Shown in pieces: positions 36,066 to 45,154 of a DNA stretch of 59,293 bases. The position numbers and the translations under genes are program-made. The stretch's first letter is position 1. The number at the start of each line of letters is the position of its first letter. This stretch comes from Phreatobacter sp. (GTDB taxonomy: Bacteria > Pseudomonadota > Alphaproteobacteria > Rhizobiales > Phreatobacteraceae): assembly GCA_019749835.1 (NCBI GenBank), contig JAIEPJ010000021.1, positions 1 to 59,293 of the forward strand. The letters are read 5' to 3'. Under the pieces are notes generated by a model that had not been told where the DNA came from, ran no database searches, and saw only the letters and a program-made list of their open reading frames with translations.

Positions 36066-36998
36066 GTGAAGCTCGACGAACTCTCCGCCGCACTCGAAGG
36101 CCTTAGCCTCGATCGGCCGGATCCGCCCTTGAGCGCGGCCACCATCGCCGCCGCCGCGCCGACGGTGCCCTCCGAACCCATTGCCATGCCGTCTCCCCCC
36201 GTGGCGGATCCTGTTACCCCCGACCTGCCCACCCTCGCGCCTGCTGCTCCCCCGCCGGTCGCCGTCGCGCCGCTACCTGTTCCGAACCCTGCCCCGGCCC
36301 CCGTTCCCGCTCCCTCCCTGCCCACGAGTTCCACCGCCATGATCCCCTGGATCGAGACCAAGCAATTCACCGTCGACCTGTTTCCCAACTGGACCAAGAC
36401 GGAGGGCGACAAGGAGTGGAGCCTCGGCGCGGTCACTGTCGACGTGCCCGCCATCACCAGCCGTCTCGACCAGCTCATCGCCTCGCTGAACGAGGACCAG
36501 TGGGAGATCAAGATGGTCGTGCCGCTGGACAAGAGCCTGACCTATCACGAGCACCAGAAGGTTGTGCGGGCGGGCAGCCGCCGCGAGCCCGAAGCCGTGC
36601 TCGGCGCCTTCGGCCTCGGTTGGGCTGCCGGCACCACGGCCTCCCTGCTCGTCGTGTGTCAGCGCACGGAATGGCTGGAAGCAGCCGATTACCGCGCCCG
36701 TATCGACGCCCGGAACGCCAAGCTCGCCGGCGTCCAGCGCGAGCGTGACCGCGCGCTGGCGCTCGAACACAACGCCGCCGTCAACGCCAAGATCACAGCG
36801 GCCCAGACGGTTCTCGACGACCTCAAGACTCATGGCGTCAAGGTGAAGAAGTCCGGCTTCCTGCGCGGCGAGAAATTCGTTGTCGACGGCGCCGAGTTCA
36901 CAAACCGGACCGAAGCCGAATCGGCTTTGCGCGCCCGCATGGGCGAGTTGGAGGCCGACCTGGCTGCGCTGCCGCGGCAGTTGAAGTCCATGCCCTGA
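36066..36998 (+). CDS. Unrecognised protein with Pro/Ala-rich N-terminal region
   Basis: I do not recognise this protein. The GTG at 36066 gives 310 residues; an ATG at 35955 in the same frame would overlap DUF971 by 92 bases and is less likely. Residues 1-95 are rich in Pro and Ala and probably disordered. From IPWIETKQFTVDL on it is globular: DQWEIKMVVPL, a Gly-rich segment GAFGLGWAAGTTAS, then a Lys/Arg/Glu/Ala coiled coil (ARNAKLAGVQRERDRALA) and SGFLRGEKFVVDGAEFTNRTEAE. No signal peptide or membrane segment is visible. It follows the DUF971 gene on the same strand, 19 bases apart. Confidence 0.65.
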   Translation: MKLDELSAALEGLSLDRPDPPLSAATIAAAAPTVPSEPIAMPSPPVADPVTPDLPTLAPAAPPPVAVAPLPVPNPAPAPVPAPSLPTSSTAMIPWIETKQFTVDLFPNWTKTEGDKEWSLGAVTVDVPAITSRLDQLIASLNEDQWEIKMVVPLDKSLTYHEHQKVVRAGSRREPEAVLGAFGLGWAAGTTASLLVVCQRTEWLEAADYRARIDARNAKLAGVQRERDRALALEHNAAVNAKITAAQTVLDDLKTHGVKVKKSGFLRGEKFVVDGAEFTNRTEAESALRARMGELEADLAALPRQLKSMP

Positions 36999-37171
36999 GG
37001 CCTGCCCGCCGGCTGGCTTTCTGCCGGGAGTCGCGTGACGTCCAGGGGTGTCACGCCCTCCGTCCTCCTCTCCCGCGCCGCGGCCTGGGCGGTTGCGCAG
37101 AGGTGAAGCCGTGCTAGGGTTCTCGCCAAAAGACGGGGGCCCAAGCCCGCGCATTCATCCCAGGAGGACTT

Positions 37172-38164
37172 ATGACCAAGGCTATCGACAGGCGCACCGT
37201 GCTCGGCTTGGCGGCCGGAACGCTCGCCACTCCCTTCATCGGCACTGCGGGCTTCGCCCAGACCTACCCGGCCCGTCCCGTCACCTGCATCGTGCCCTTC
37301 GGCGCCGGCGGGTCGACGGATGTCATCGGACGTATCGTCTGCGAGAAGCTCACCCAGAGGTTCGGGCAGAGCTTCGTCATCGAGAACCGCGCTGGCGCGG
37401 GCGGCAATGTCGGCGTCGCGGCGATCGCGCGCGCGCAGCCGGACGGTTACACGATCGGCATGACGACCATCTCCACCCACGGCATCAATCCGAACCTCTT
37501 CGGCGAGCGTCTGCCGTTCAAGCCGATGGACGATTTCGAGTTCATCGGCCTGTCCTCGTCGCAGCCGAATTTCCTCTGCATCCACCCGTCGATCCCGGCC
37601 AACAACCTGGCCGAGCTGATCGCCTATCTGAGGGCCAATCCGGGCAAGGAGAATTTCGGCTCGTCCGGCATCGGCACCTCCATCCACCTGTCCGCCGAGC
37701 TCTTCATGCAGCTTACCGGCACGCGCATGACCCACGTTCCGTTCCGTTCCTCGGCCGCGCTGGTCCAGGGGCTGATCACCGGCGAGGTCAAACTGTCCTT
37801 CGACAACTTCACCTCGCCCTTCCCCCACTACAAGGCCGGTTCCATCCGCGGCATCGCCGTGACCTCGGCCACCCGGGCCGCCATCGCTCCCGAAATCCCG
37901 CCGCTCAACGACACCCTCCCGGGCTTCGACATCACCTCCTGGAACGGTTTCGTCGCCCCCAAGGGCACGCCGAAGGAGATCGTCGAGGCGCTGGAAAAGG
38001 CGCAGATGGAGGCGCTGAAGGATGCGGCCGTCGTGAAGCGCTTCGAGGAGATGGGGGCCGCTGCCATTCCCTCCACCGGCGCCGAAATGCGCCAGAAGGC
38101 CGTCATCGAGATCGCAAAATTCAAGACGATCATCGAAAAAGGCAACATCAAGCTGCAGAACTGA
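37172..38164 (+). CDS. Bug family tripartite tricarboxylate transporter binding protein
   Basis: A 330-residue periplasmic binding protein with a Tat-like signal (DRRTVLGLAAG ... GFAQ). The Bug signature is clear: YPARPVTCIVPFGAGGSTDVIGR, IENRAGAGGNVG, AQPDGYTIG, and FVAPKGTPKEIV. Bug proteins bind carboxylates or amides and usually feed a TctAB membrane pair; none is seen here, so it is an orphan or works with a remote system. AGGAGGA precedes the ATG. Confidence 0.9.
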   Translation: MTKAIDRRTVLGLAAGTLATPFIGTAGFAQTYPARPVTCIVPFGAGGSTDVIGRIVCEKLTQRFGQSFVIENRAGAGGNVGVAAIARAQPDGYTIGMTTISTHGINPNLFGERLPFKPMDDFEFIGLSSSQPNFLCIHPSIPANNLAELIAYLRANPGKENFGSSGIGTSIHLSAELFMQLTGTRMTHVPFRSSAALVQGLITGEVKLSFDNFTSPFPHYKAGSIRGIAVTSATRAAIAPEIPPLNDTLPGFDITSWNGFVAPKGTPKEIVEALEKAQMEALKDAAVVKRFEEMGAAAIPSTGAEMRQKAVIEIAKFKTIIEKGNIKLQN

Positions 38165-38194
38165 CGGTTCTGCCGCGCGGACCCGCCATCGCGC

Positions 38195-38545
38195 TCAGGC
38201 GCGGTGGCTCTCGCGGCTGTCGTCGGGAGCCTGGTCCCGGTTCTCGGTCATGCCATAATCGCGCATCACCGCCGCGACGCGCAGGCGGTAGCCGGCGAAC
38301 ATGCCGTCCCGTCCCGCCGCCTGCGTCGCCCGATGCATGGCATGGTTGCGCCACGCCTTGACTGCCGCCTCGTCGCGCCAGAACGACAGCGACAGGAGCT
38401 TTGCCGGATCGGTCAGGCTCTGGAAGCGCTCGACGGAAATGAAGCCATCGATAGACTCCAGTTCCGGCCGGAGCCTTTTCGCGTGCTCCAGATAGCCGGG
38501 GAGGGCTCCCTCGGCCGGGATCACCTCGAAGATCACCGCGATCAT
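38195..38545 (-). CDS. Antibiotic biosynthesis monooxygenase (ABM) family protein
   Basis: A 116-residue single-domain protein of the dimeric alpha/beta-barrel ABM fold: MIAVIFEVIPAEG, ESIDGFISVERFQSLTDPAKLLSLSFWRDEAAVKAWR and HRATQAAGRD. The open frame runs much further upstream, but only this part matches the family. Some members are heme-degrading or quinol oxygenases; no specific active-site residue allows a choice. It is convergent with the Bug gene. Confidence 0.85.
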   Translation of the reverse strand: MIAVIFEVIPAEGALPGYLEHAKRLRPELESIDGFISVERFQSLTDPAKLLSLSFWRDEAAVKAWRNHAMHRATQAAGRDGMFAGYRLRVAAVMRDYGMTENRDQAPDDSRESHRA

Positions 38546-38713
38546 CTCACCCGCCCTTCTATGTCTGCCGCCTGTCTGGGGTGTAAGACATATCCCTGTC
38601 TCTGTCAGGGGCCACCGGCGCAAGCGGCCGACCGCGACTCGTGGGCTTTGACGCTGGCGGTCGCGGGTGGTCGGATGGCGACGACACCGAGTCGCATCGC
38701 GAAAGCCAACCCC

Positions 38714-39346
38714 ATGACCTTCGGCCTGTTCTTCGCCACCCTCGCCGCGGCGATGATCTATGTCCTCACCCCCGGACCCGCCTTCCTGGCGCTCTTCGCC
38801 CTGGCGGCCAAGGAGGGACGCCTGTCGGGGACATGGTTCGTCGCCGGCCACCTGGTCGGAGACGTGCTCTGGGGCACGCTCGCCCTTGCCGCGATCGTCG
38901 GCGTGAACCAGTTGGGTCCGCTGCTGTTCGAGATCCTCGGCCTCGCCTGCGGCGCCTATCTCGTCTTTCTCGGCGTCAAGGCGCTGATGGCAAGGGAGGC
39001 GGCCGGCACGGCTGTCGTCGGCAGCCGCCACCCCCTGCTCGCCGGTCTCGTCTTCGGCGTCACCAATCCCAAGGCCTATCCCGTCTCCGTCGCCATGTTC
39101 ACGGTGCTGGTGGGCCATTATTCCGGGCTGCTGACCTGGGACCTCGCGCCGCAGGTCATGCTTGTCGCCTTCCTCGGCTTCATCCTCGCCGATGTGATCC
39201 TTGTTGCCGTCGCCGGCCTGCCGGCGGTTCGGCGCTTCTTCATGACCCACGGCCTGATCGTCACGCGCCTCGTCGGCCTCACCTTCGTCCTGTTCGGTGC
39301 GAAATCAGTGGCCGATGCCGTGCAGAGCTATCGCCAGCGCGCCTGA
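38714..39346 (+). CDS. LysE/RhtB family translocator
   Basis: The ATG at 38714 gives 210 residues with six hydrophobic segments and the LysE opening YVLTPGPAFLALFALAAKEG, then FLGVKALMAR and VFGVTNPKAYPV. These inner-membrane proteins export amino acids. An ATG at 38675 would add 13 polar residues. It is followed by the GT39 gene 18 bases later on the same strand. Confidence 0.87.
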   Translation: MTFGLFFATLAAAMIYVLTPGPAFLALFALAAKEGRLSGTWFVAGHLVGDVLWGTLALAAIVGVNQLGPLLFEILGLACGAYLVFLGVKALMAREAAGTAVVGSRHPLLAGLVFGVTNPKAYPVSVAMFTVLVGHYSGLLTWDLAPQVMLVAFLGFILADVILVAVAGLPAVRRFFMTHGLIVTRLVGLTFVLFGAKSVADAVQSYRQRA

Positions 39347-39364
39347 TCGGCTAATCCGCCCGGC

Positions 39365-40900
39365 ATGACCGCAGCGCCCGGCGACAAGCCCTTCTCCTTC
39401 CTTCCCGATGATCCCGCGCGCGCGGCGCTGGGGCTAATCCTCGCCTTCACGCTGCTGCGCGTCTCCTTCGCCGCGCTGCTCGGCTTCGGCGTCGACGAGA
39501 GCTACACGCTCGGACAGGCCCGGCGCCTCGCGCTCTCCTATTTCGACCATCCGCCGCTGCATCTCTGGCTGGCGAACCTGTCGATGGTGCTGTTCGGGAC
39601 GACATGGGCGGTGCGGCTTCCCTTCATCCTGATGTTTTCCGGCGCGTCTTGGCTGCTCTTTGGTCTGACGCGGCGCCTGTTCGGCGGCTGGGAAGGGGTG
39701 TGGGCCGTACTCGCTCTCAACGCGTCGCTGTTCTTCCTCGCTTCCCCCGGCACCTGGATCGTCCCGGACGGGCCACTGCTGTTCTGTCTCGCCGGCGGCG
39801 TGCTGGCGCTGGCACGGCTGTTCTTTCCCGCACCGGGCGAGACGCCATCAGCCTGGACGGGTTGGCTCCTCGCAGGTCTCTGTTTCGGCCTCGCCGGCCT
39901 GTCCAAATATTCCGCACTCTTCGTCGTCGCCGGGCTCGCACTCTTCCTGCTCGCCAGCGAGCACCGCCGCTGGCTCGTCCACCCCGCCCCCTATCTGGGT
40001 GCCGTCATCGCGGCCCTCGTCGTCTCGCCGGTCATCCTGTGGAACCTCGCCAATGACTGGGCTTCCCTGCGCTTCCAGGCGGGCAGGGGGGGCGGGCGGG
40101 GGCTGACCCTCGCCGCCTTCGCCCAGATGCTGGCCGGCCAGTTCGTCTGGCTGGCGCCCTGGATCGCGGTGCCGCTAGCCATCATCGCCGCGCAGAACCT
40201 GCGCCTCCTGAAGGACCCGCGCCGCCTGTTTCTCATGGCCCTGGCGGCGCCGACCATCCTCTATTTCACGCTGCAGTCGCTGTGGTCCGGCTGGGCCCTG
40301 CCGCACTGGCCGATGCCGGGCTGGTTCTTCGTCTTCCCGTTGCTCGGGGCCTGGATGGTCGCCAATCCCCTCGCCAGTCCCTCGCCCAGGGCATGGGCGG
40401 GATGGAGCGCGGGTCTCGCCGTGGTCATCGTGCTCATCGTCGGCGGGCTCGGCGCCACGGGCCTTCTGACCCGCCTCGGTGTTCCGGTCAGGGCCGATCC
40501 GACCATCGACGCCTTCGACTGGACGGCGCTGCGGCCCATCCTCGCCGCAAAGGGCGTGGCGCGCGGTGCCGGGCCGGTCGTGGTCGGCCTCACCTGGAAC
40601 GAAGGCGGCAAGGTCGACCTGGCGGTGGGAGACCGTGCCGACGTCATGGTCATCGGGCCCGATCCGCGTGGTTTCGCCTTCCGGCAGGAGCCCCGCGCCT
40701 ATCAGGGCGCGGATATCCTCATCATCGCGCTGGCGGGCACATGGGCCCGCCAGCAGGCCACGCTGCAGGGCCAGTTCGCGGTGATCGGGGAACCCGAGCG
40801 CCTGTCCATCGGCCGCGGCGGGCGCTCCGAACTCGACCTCGTCATCGTGCCGGCGCGTGGCCTGAAATCGCTGTCACCGGTCAGCGTTGCGGCGCGCTGA
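39365..40900 (+). CDS. GT39 / ArnT-like membrane glycosyltransferase
   Basis: A 511-residue protein with about ten membrane segments. Near the N-terminus an acidic periplasmic loop GFGVDESYTLGQARRL and FDHPPLHLWL match the catalytic Asp/Glu region of the GT39 family (dolichyl-phosphate-mannose transferases, ArnT). It should move a sugar from a lipid carrier to a protein or lipid on the outer face of the inner membrane. Acceptor and sugar are unknown. A strong hairpin follows its stop. Confidence 0.83.
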   Translation: MTAAPGDKPFSFLPDDPARAALGLILAFTLLRVSFAALLGFGVDESYTLGQARRLALSYFDHPPLHLWLANLSMVLFGTTWAVRLPFILMFSGASWLLFGLTRRLFGGWEGVWAVLALNASLFFLASPGTWIVPDGPLLFCLAGGVLALARLFFPAPGETPSAWTGWLLAGLCFGLAGLSKYSALFVVAGLALFLLASEHRRWLVHPAPYLGAVIAALVVSPVILWNLANDWASLRFQAGRGGGRGLTLAAFAQMLAGQFVWLAPWIAVPLAIIAAQNLRLLKDPRRLFLMALAAPTILYFTLQSLWSGWALPHWPMPGWFFVFPLLGAWMVANPLASPSPRAWAGWSAGLAVVIVLIVGGLGATGLLTRLGVPVRADPTIDAFDWTALRPILAAKGVARGAGPVVVGLTWNEGGKVDLAVGDRADVMVIGPDPRGFAFRQEPRAYQGADILIIALAGTWARQQATLQGQFAVIGEPERLSIGRGGRSELDLVIVPARGLKSLSPVSVAAR

Positions 40901-40917
40901 GGGCGCCTCGACATGAT

Positions 40918-40945
40918 CAGGGCGGCGCCGCAAGGCTCCGCCCTG
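40918..40945. terminator. Hairpin terminator between convergent GT39 and gabD genes
   Basis: CAGGGCGG pairs with CCGCCCTG, and an inner GCC-GCAA-GGC extends the stem past single-base bulges. The hairpin lies 17 bases past one stop and 24 past the other, so it likely serves both genes. Confidence 0.75.
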
Positions 40946-40969
40946 TTCCAGCTTCGAAAATGGCCGTCC

Positions 40970-42442
40970 TTACTGGATGCCGCCGAGCATCATCAGCTTG
41001 ATCTCGATGAACTCGTCGAGCCCGTAATGCGAGCCCTCGCGGCCGAGGCCTGATTCCTTGACGCCGCCGAAGGGTGCCACGTCGGTGCCGACGAGACCGG
41101 TATTGATGCCGACCATGCCGTATTCCAGCGCCTCGGCGACGCGGAAGATGCGACCGATGTCCCGGCCGTAGAAATAGCTCGCCAGGCCGAACTGCGTGGC
41201 ATTGGCCAGCGCCACCGCCTCGTCCTCGGTCTTGAACTTGTAGATCGGGGCGAGCGGCCCGAAAGTCTCCTCGTTGGTCACGAGCATGTCGGTGGTGACG
41301 CCGGAAATCACCGTCGGCTCGAAGAAGGTATGGCCGAGGGCGGACCTTTTGCCGCCGGTCTCGACCTTGCCGCCCTTGGCGATCGCGTCCTTGACGTGGG
41401 CCTCGACCTTGTCGACGGCAGCGGGCTTGATCAGCGGGCCCTGGTCGATGCCGGCTTCCAGGCCGTTGCCGACCTTGAGCGCCCTCACCCTGGCGGTGAA
41501 CTTGGCAACGAACTCGTCATGCACCGATTCCTGCACGAAGATGCGGTTGGCGCAGACGCAGGTCTGCCCCATGTTCCGGTACTTGGACACCATCGCGCCC
41601 TCGACGGCCGCATCCACGTCCGCATCGTCGAAGACGATGAAGGGCGCATTGCCGCCGAGTTCGAGGCCGACGCGCTTCACGGTGGAGGCGGCCTGCGCCA
41701 TGAGCAGCTTGCCGACCGGCGTCGATCCGGTGAAGCCGATGAAGCGCACGGTCGGATGCTCACACCAGACCTTGCCGATGGGCGCCGCATCGCCGGTGAT
41801 GATGTTGATGACGCCAGCCGGAATGCCGGCGCGATGGGCGAGTTCGGCCAGCGCCAGCGCGGTGAGCGGCGTTTCCGGGGCGGGCTTCACCACCATGGTG
41901 CAACCCACCGCGATGGCCGGCGAGCACTTGCGGGTGATCATCGCCGCCGGGAAGTTCCACGGCGTGATGGCGGCACAGACCCCGATGGCCTGCTTGTGCA
42001 CCAGGATGCGGTGGTCGGGCCGGTGCTGCGGAATGATGTCGCCATAGACCCGCCGCGCCTCCTCGGCGAAGAACTCGACGAAGGAGGCGGCATAGGCCAC
42101 CTCGCCCTTGGCCTCGGCCAGCGGCTTGCCCTGCTCGGCGGTCATGATCAGGCCGAGATCGTCCGTGTTGGCGATCATCAGGTCGAACCATTTCCGCAGG
42201 ATGTTCGAGCGCTCCTTGGCGGTCTTCTTCGACCACAGCTTGAAAGCCTTGCCGGCGTGAGCGACTGCCTCGGCGGCTTCCGTCGCGCCGAAGCGCGGCA
42301 CGTGGCCGATGGTCTGGCCGGTGGCCGGATTGACGACGGGATCGATGGGGGTACCGACCCATTCGCCGTTGACGTAGCACTGCGACTTCAGGAGCGTCGG
42401 GTCCTTCAGCGGCAGGGGCGTGGTCTTCAGGGGCGCGTTCAT
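40970..42442 (-). CDS. gabD: NAD(P)-dependent succinate-semialdehyde dehydrogenase
   Basis: A 490-residue aldehyde dehydrogenase that oxidises succinate semialdehyde, the end of GABA breakdown. Motifs: FTGSTPVGKLLM, catalytic Glu in LELGGNAPFIVFDDAD, catalytic Cys in NMGQTCVCANRIFVQ, and NEETFGPLAPIYKF. The CVC pattern and overall length fit GabD. A GABA aminotransferase is not adjacent, although a class III aminotransferase lies at 51.7 kb. Related semialdehydes are possible substrates. Confidence 0.9.
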   Translation of the reverse strand: MNAPLKTTPLPLKDPTLLKSQCYVNGEWVGTPIDPVVNPATGQTIGHVPRFGATEAAEAVAHAGKAFKLWSKKTAKERSNILRKWFDLMIANTDDLGLIMTAEQGKPLAEAKGEVAYAASFVEFFAEEARRVYGDIIPQHRPDHRILVHKQAIGVCAAITPWNFPAAMITRKCSPAIAVGCTMVVKPAPETPLTALALAELAHRAGIPAGVINIITGDAAPIGKVWCEHPTVRFIGFTGSTPVGKLLMAQAASTVKRVGLELGGNAPFIVFDDADVDAAVEGAMVSKYRNMGQTCVCANRIFVQESVHDEFVAKFTARVRALKVGNGLEAGIDQGPLIKPAAVDKVEAHVKDAIAKGGKVETGGKRSALGHTFFEPTVISGVTTDMLVTNEETFGPLAPIYKFKTEDEAVALANATQFGLASYFYGRDIGRIFRVAEALEYGMVGINTGLVGTDVAPFGGVKESGLGREGSHYGLDEFIEIKLMMLGGIQ

Positions 42443-42594
42443 CGGAGCCTCCGGGGCTTGTTAAGGGACGTGAAGGCGTTCTAGCACCCGCCCGCAGGCG
42501 GCGCATCCCGCCGGCCGGCACGGCAGCCAAACGTCAGGTGACAATCCCGCCCATATTCGGCATGACCTGCCGGATCTGCAGGGAGAACACAGGC

Positions 42595-43275
42595 ATGTCG
42601 GCCGCCACCATCGTCTTCGATCTCGACGGCACGCTCGTCGACACCCATCCGGACCTGATCGGTACACTCTCCTGGCTGCTCGAGGAGGAGGGGCTCGACG
42701 CCATCGATCTCGAGGCGGCGAAGAAGCTGATCGGGCACGGCATGAAGCCGATGGTCGAGAAGGCGCTGAAGCTGAAGGGCAGGGGCGGCACCCAGGACGA
42801 GATCGAGGCGGTCTATGCCCGTTATATCGCCGTCTATGAAACCCGCCTGACCCGAGAGAGCCGCCCCTTTCCCGGTATGCTCGAGGCGCTCGACCGGCTG
42901 GCCGACTCGGGGATGATCCTTGCCGTCTGCACCAACAAGATCGAACGGCTTGCCAAGAAACTCCTCGACGAACTGGACATGACGCGCCGCTTCGCCTTCA
43001 TCGCCGGGGCCGACACCTATGCGCTGCGCAAGCCCGATCCCCGACACATCCTTCTGACGGTCCGCGATGCCGGCGGTAATCCTGCCCGCGCGGTGATGGT
43101 GGGCGATTCCGACACCGATATTCGCGCTGCCCAGGGCGCCGGTGTGCCGGTCGTGGCCTATTCCGGCGGTTATACGGCCATACCGCTTGAGAGCCTCGAC
43201 CCCGACGTCATCATCGACCATTACGACAGCCTGCCCGAGACCGTCGCGCGCCTGCTGACTTCGCCGAAAGTCTAA
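42595..43275 (+). CDS. gph: HAD family phosphatase, phosphoglycolate phosphatase-like
   Basis: The ATG at 42595, behind GGGAGAAC and AGG, gives 226 residues. HAD motif I FDLDGTLVDTHPDL is at residues 7-20, motif II VCTNK near 125, the Lys in LRKPDP near 148 and motif IV MVGDSDTDIRAA near 168. A helical cap lies between motifs I and II. Gph clears 2-phosphoglycolate, a product of DNA repair or of photorespiration. Other small phosphate esters are possible. Confidence 0.87.
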   Translation: MSAATIVFDLDGTLVDTHPDLIGTLSWLLEEEGLDAIDLEAAKKLIGHGMKPMVEKALKLKGRGGTQDEIEAVYARYIAVYETRLTRESRPFPGMLEALDRLADSGMILAVCTNKIERLAKKLLDELDMTRRFAFIAGADTYALRKPDPRHILLTVRDAGGNPARAVMVGDSDTDIRAAQGAGVPVVAYSGGYTAIPLESLDPDVIIDHYDSLPETVARLLTSPKV

Positions 43276-43383
43276 TTCGGGGCCGCGTCCCGCCCAACGA
43301 TACGTTTAAGCGACCGTTTACCCTCTTGCGCGACAATTCCCGCAATAATCTCGTCAATTGACGGGGAGCCAGAGGGAACGCCG

Positions 43384-45150
43384 ATGGACTTTGGCCGCAT
43401 GCGTAAGGTGCGCAACCCGGCGGTTGGGGCGTCGCCGCATATGCCCGCAGCCGAGCCGGATGGGTCTACTCAAGAAATCGCGCGACTGAAGGCCGAGATC
43501 GTCCAGATCCGTGACACGATCGGGCTCGTGGAGTCCGACCTCATGAAGGTGATCGCGGATGTCTCGGATTCCGCCGACCATGTCCATGACGGCACGGCTG
43601 CCGCGAGCCGTGCCCTCGCGGCGATCCGCGATCGTTCGCGCGCGCTCGACCAGCTCGCCGCCGGTGCTTCGCAGAATTCGAGCCAGCTCGCCGCCGCCAC
43701 CGAGGAATTCGGGCAGAGTGCCGCGGCGATCGGCGACCGCGTACGCCAGGCGACGCGTTTCACCCAGGATGCCATCGAGGCGGCGGGTCTCGCCTCGGTG
43801 AGCGTCGACGGCCTGAGAGCCTCGTCGGGCGAGATCGATCAGGTGGTCGGCCTGATCGCCAAGATCGCCCGCCAGACCAACCTCCTCGCCCTCAACGCGA
43901 CGATCGAGGCGGCCCGCGCCGGCGAGGCCGGCAGGGGCTTCGCCGTGGTCGCCACCGAGGTCAAGAGCCTCAGCCTCGAGACGCAGCGCGCGATCGACGA
44001 GATCTCGCGGCGCATCGCGAAACTTCAGGCGGATTCGCAGGCCTCCATCGCTGCCGTCCAGCAGATCGCCGGTGCCGTCGATGCGATCCGTCCGGTTTTC
44101 GCCTCCGTTGCCGAGGCGGTGGAACAGCAGGTCGCCACCATCGGCGAACTCTCGCGCTCGGCCGGCAACAGCGCCGCCTTCATCGCCGATGTCGCGTCCG
44201 GCGCCGGTGCGATCGATCAGGCGGCTGTCCAGGCCGAAACCACCTCGGACGAAGCCGACGAGGCCGGTCGTCAGGCCAAGCTGCTGACCGAGAAGTTGCG
44301 CTCGCGTTTCACCATCTTCCTGCGCCAGTCGGAAGTCGGCGACCGCCGCCGTCATGACCGCCTTCCCGTTGAACGCGCCGTCCGTATCGATGGCCCCGCC
44401 GGCTCCATCCGCACGAAGACCATGGACCTCTCCGAAGGTGGGATGCTGCTGGCGGCTGGCGAGGTCGACCGACTGCCAGTCGGCGCCATGGCGTCAGCCG
44501 CTGTGAACGACCTCTCCACGTTCCGCATCAGGGTGGTCGCCCGGTCGGCGCTCGGGACCCATTGCGAATTCATCACGCCGGACGAAGCCGGGCGTGCTGC
44601 CCTAGTGAAGACGATCGCTGCGCTTCGTGAGGCCGATGCCCTGCGCATCGATCACGTGGTCAAGGCGGCCGCCGAGATCAGCCGTGCCGTGGAACAGGCC
44701 ATCGAGGCCGGAAGGCTGTCGCGCGACGACGCGTTCGACAACAATTATGTGCGCATTCCCGGCACCGATCCGGTCCAGTTCTCGACCCGCTACCTCAAGG
44801 TCTTCGAGGAGATACTGCCGCCTATCCAGGAACGCTGGCTCGCCGTCGACAAGCAGATGACCTTTTGCGCTGCGGTGGACCGCAATGCCTATCTGCCGGT
44901 CCACAACCGCATCTATGCCCATCCGCAGAAGCCGGGCGATCCGGTCTGGAACGCCGCCAACTGCCGCAACAAGCGAATCTTCGACGACCGCGCCGGCCTT
45001 TCGGCCGCCCGCTCTTCGCGGCCTTACCTCGTCCAGTCCTATGTCCGCGACATGGGCAACGGCGTCACGGTCAACATGAAGGAGATCGACGCGCCGATCC
45101 GCATCTTTGGCCGCCACTGGGGCGGTCTGCGGATGGCCTATCGGCTCTGA
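43384..45150 (+). CDS. Soluble chemoreceptor with central PilZ domain
   Basis: A 588-residue methyl-accepting protein without a membrane segment. The signalling part comes first, with the hairpin tip [20 protein letters not shown] near residues 160-180. A PilZ domain follows at about 320-410 ([15 protein letters not shown] and DLSEGGMLL), the cyclic di-GMP binding pattern. The C-terminus (about 430-588) is a sensory domain also found in other cytoplasmic chemoreceptors: [41 protein letters not shown]. It likely links cyclic di-GMP and a cytoplasmic signal to CheA. No che genes are nearby. Confidence 0.9.
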   Translation: MDFGRMRKVRNPAVGASPHMPAAEPDGSTQEIARLKAEIVQIRDTIGLVESDLMKVIADVSDSADHVHDGTAAASRALAAIRDRSRALDQLAAGASQNSSQLAAATEEFGQSAAAIGDRVRQATRFTQDAIEAAGLASVSVDGLRASSGEIDQVVGLIAKIARQTNLLALNATIEAARAGEAGRGFAVVATEVKSLSLETQRAIDEISRRIAKLQADSQASIAAVQQIAGAVDAIRPVFASVAEAVEQQVATIGELSRSAGNSAAFIADVASGAGAIDQAAVQAETTSDEADEAGRQAKLLTEKLRSRFTIFLRQSEVGDRRRHDRLPVERAVRIDGPAGSIRTKTMDLSEGGMLLAAGEVDRLPVGAMASAAVNDLSTFRIRVVARSALGTHCEFITPDEAGRAALVKTIAALREADALRIDHVVKAAAEISRAVEQAIEAGRLSRDDAFDNNYVRIPGTDPVQFSTRYLKVFEEILPPIQERWLAVDKQMTFCAAVDRNAYLPVHNRIYAHPQKPGDPVWNAANCRNKRIFDDRAGLSAARSSRPYLVQSYVRDMGNGVTVNMKEIDAPIRIFGRHWGGLRMAYRL

Positions 45151-45154
45151 CGGC

